From positions 122,295,740 through 122,359,739 of the forward strand of contig OY978525.1 in NCBI GenBank assembly GCA_963854835.1: 64,000 bases of DNA, in the 5' to 3' direction. Made by a program: the position numbers and the translations under genes. The stretch is from Megamerina dolium. Lineage: Eukaryota; Arthropoda; Insecta; Diptera; Megamerinidae. Below are positions 61,896 to 64,000 of the stretch, in pieces; the first letter of the stretch is position 1; every line of letters starts with the position of its first letter. The notes beneath the pieces are model-generated. The model saw only the letters and a program-made list of their open reading frames with translations. It searched no databases and was not told where the DNA came from.

Positions 61896-63217
61896 GTGGG
61901 ATTCATGCAATCGTATAAAAGTCACATAAACGGCGTAAACCTTTAAAATTATACGCTCGTAAACCAGCTGATATATATTTGTATGAAAAAGATTTTACGC
62001 GCCTCGTAAATGTCTACGCCATGATTTCATCGTGTAAATGACCAGACAAAATTATACGATTTGAAATACAACTCTGTTGCACACGCTTTTGTTCTGTAAT
62101 ACGTTAAATTAGGTAAATTTACTTAATTTATATTAAGGATTAATACTTTCATTTTTCTGAAACAGCCCAATATTAATTTCTATTTTTCCACTTCTGTAAA
62201 TTTTCGTCATTTTTATTTTGTTGTTTTTATCAATATATGCTGATTGATTTACGACCTTGAGTGCCTAATCACAATGGCCTGTCCAGGCGCAACTGTGCGA
62301 GCGAGATAGGTAGAAAAGTAAGCAGTCAGTCAATCCAAAATTAAAAACGAAATTAACAATGTCTAATGTCTAGTGTTTCGATTTTGACAAATATGCTCAC
62401 AAATTTTTAGACGTTCAGTAATCAGTAAGAAGCGCTCTATTTTAGGGTCAAATTATTCGACTAATCAAATCGTTAAATCAAAATTATGATTTAAATATTT
62501 AAAAATTTTTTTTTTTGAAATCCTCTGTGGGAATAAACATTTTTAACGCATTCTCATATTCATAGCCCTGGAAAATCTACTTTGTATTGGAAAAAATATA
62601 AATATTTTGAACATTTTATTCGTATAATTTTATTCTGATTAATCGAATAATTTTTGTTCTTGAATGTTCAAAGTCATCATTATTCGAATAATTTTATATT
62701 GGATAAATCGAATATTTCCATTAATTATACTCATACAATAACAGCATGACACTTATGTTGAAGATAGTGCCATTAAGTCGTAGATCAGCAGCTCGTATTA
62801 TTTTGTACATAATAAGGTTGAAGAAGTCGCATGATAACGAATCACCTTGTCTGAAACCCCGTTCGGTATTAGAATTGTCAGCCGCTCATTCACAGTTGCG
62901 AACTGCCAGACAAGATGTCGCAGTCTCTTACTGACAACAAATACACATCCGAGTTTATGCCTCTCCACATGGCAACTGTAATATATATCACAGGATGCTC
63001 TTTTAGAGCAACCCTGTCCTGTTGATCGTATTTCCAGAAGTGCGATATCAACCTTGTATTTTTCGAGGACATCAAGCAGCTGGATAGAGGCACCTTCCCT
63101 ATAGAGTGACCAACATTCCAGGTGCATATCCGTAAATCGTGGTCCTTATTTCGTTTGAATGCGTGTAAACCATATAAAATTATGCGGTTATTATGGTTAC
63201 GATTGCATGAATTCCAC
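61896..63217. mobile_element. second copy of the GTGGGATTC-ended MITE, with nested insertions
   Basis: The left end is GTGGGATTCATGCAATCG, the right end the inverse of GTGGAATTCATGCAATCG. The segments CGCCTCGTAAA and CTGATTGATTTACG match the 9.2-kb copy. From about 62265 to 63140 the sequence is foreign: a piece shared with the 41.5-kb foldback element (CAGTAAGAAGCGCTCTAT) and an RTE-type LINE remnant. Target duplication is unclear. Confidence 0.62.
62750..63135 (-). mobile_element. RTE-type LINE remnant, endonuclease joined to RT
   Basis: On the minus strand the frame resembles an AP-endonuclease start: LYREGASIQLLDVLEKYKVD, RSTGQGCSKRASCDIYYSC, FVVSKRLRHLVWQF. It then changes abruptly near 62880 to a segment resembling the RT core (VSDKVIRYHATSSTLLCT). 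Several hundred codons are missing between the two. This is an internal deletion of an RTE-type element. Confidence 0.72.
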
Positions 63218-63977
63218 TAATGGCATATATGGTTCACGTTGCTCGTGGCGGAGAGAATCAAAAGCAATTTGATTTTTTCTGTAAAATCGTGTCAGCTGAT
63301 CGATTTCTATGCGTATAAAGTTGCCAAATTAGACTTTTATAAACATATAAGAAAAAACTAAGGAAATTTCGAATTTTTTGTAATAAATAAAATCTATCAT
63401 CGTGCTTAGTTATTTATTAAAATATAGTTCACGTATATTAAACTTTTTTTAGTTTCTAAAATCTATACTCTAAAATTGTTTAAATATAGACAAACAAAAA
63501 TAAGATTGTAAATGTATGTAAAAAGGGAAAACAGCTGATTTCTCCGTTGCCACTACGGGCCCTACGTCGTTGGCTAGATGAACCATTAAACACAGCTTTA
63601 AAGTAGTAAGCAGATTCACTGCACCTGCAACATTAGAGCACGGTAAGATGAATGTAAAAAAAGGTTGTGTTACTGGAATAAAATAAATGCGGTATCTACA
63701 AAATACTGGCCGCACACTGGATACTTTTTTGTACCGTACGAACATGGTCGTACGGTGCGCACACTGAATACATTTACCTCCATGAAACGTATACTTTTAC
63801 TTACCATATATTTCCATTTCTACCGATATTTCTCACCATGCCCAGCGCCCACATTTGATCCCACAAACATTTGTGTCTGTAAACTGTAAACACACAGTTT
63901 TCCAAACCCATTGTTAAACGTACGAAACGATATTAAAATCCCAACAATTTCGGATTGTATTCGATGTCTAAGCCTAA
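63218..63977. other. spacer, nothing recognised
   Basis: AT-rich. A small hairpin near 63736-63757 (CCGTACGAAC / GTCGTACGG) is the only structure seen. Confidence 0.4.
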
Positions 63978-64000
63978 GTGGGATTCATGCAATCATATAA
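63978..64000 (+). mobile_element. start of a third GTGGGATTC-ended MITE, cut by the window end
   Basis: GTGGGATTCATGCAATCA at the very end of the window matches the left end of the MITEs at 9196 and 61896. Confidence 0.55.

Overview
The window looks like a piece of a higher-fly (Diptera) nuclear genome, most likely a tephritid fruit fly. The reasons are intron-bearing genes with fly-like proteins, AT-rich sequence with many (TA)n tracts, a dense load of insect transposons, and a mariner of the DD41D type, a group known from tephritids. The species call is an inference.

Five conserved protein-coding genes could be rebuilt exon by exon with reading phase preserved at every junction: (1) SRPK, an SR-protein kinase (minus, 15073-27338, three coding exons, 860 aa); (2) double parked/Cdt1, the replication-licensing factor (plus, 35714-40806, three exons, 736 aa); (3) Pms2, the MutL-alpha mismatch-repair ATPase/endonuclease (plus, 51484-54404, seven exons found, final exon not found); (4) an SLC2/GLUT-like sugar transporter (minus, 54873-56790, seven exons, 513 aa); (5) a GRWD1-type WD40 ribosome-biogenesis protein, the l(2)09851 homologue (minus, 60148-61613, two exons, 464 aa). 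From memory, Pms2, dup and SRPK carry closely spaced CG numbers in D. melanogaster, so this looks like conserved microsynteny. SRPK and dup are divergent; Pms2 and the transporter converge on a (TA)n tract. The genes do not form a pathway, although Cdt1 and Pms2 both act in DNA replication and repair.

Layout. 0-10 kb is a transposon graveyard: two nearly identical, oppositely oriented 1651-bp Tc1-like elements (one with an intact transposase), BEL/Pao and LINE remnants, an LTR remnant split by a 279-bp MITE, and a second MITE split by a SINE. 11-14.5 kb holds (TA)n arrays and a tandem of tRNA-like units. 15-27 kb is SRPK, whose large introns carry gypsy and LINE debris and a SINE. 29.5 kb has a perfect 32-bp inverted repeat around a (TA)n core. 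30-33 kb and 46-49.8 kb hold two differently deleted copies of one Ty3/gypsy family in which Gag (with a SAP-like N-terminus) runs almost directly into integrase. 35-41 kb is dup, with two exact, mirror-image E2F consensus sites upstream and a TTAA-flanked MITE in its second intron. 44.3-45.8 kb is a DD41D mariner broken by a 223-bp tandem duplication. 50-51 kb is a BEL/Pao Gag remnant. 57-59.4 kb is a decayed LINE, and 61.9-63.2 kb a MITE containing an RTE remnant.

The most novel-looking signal is a tRNA-headed SINE family whose copies share one body but carry two different 3' tails. One tail matches the 3' end of a LINE that is itself present at 3.7-3.83 kb. The other ends in a short hairpin with a TTCG-type loop. 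This looks like a SINE that switched LINE partners.
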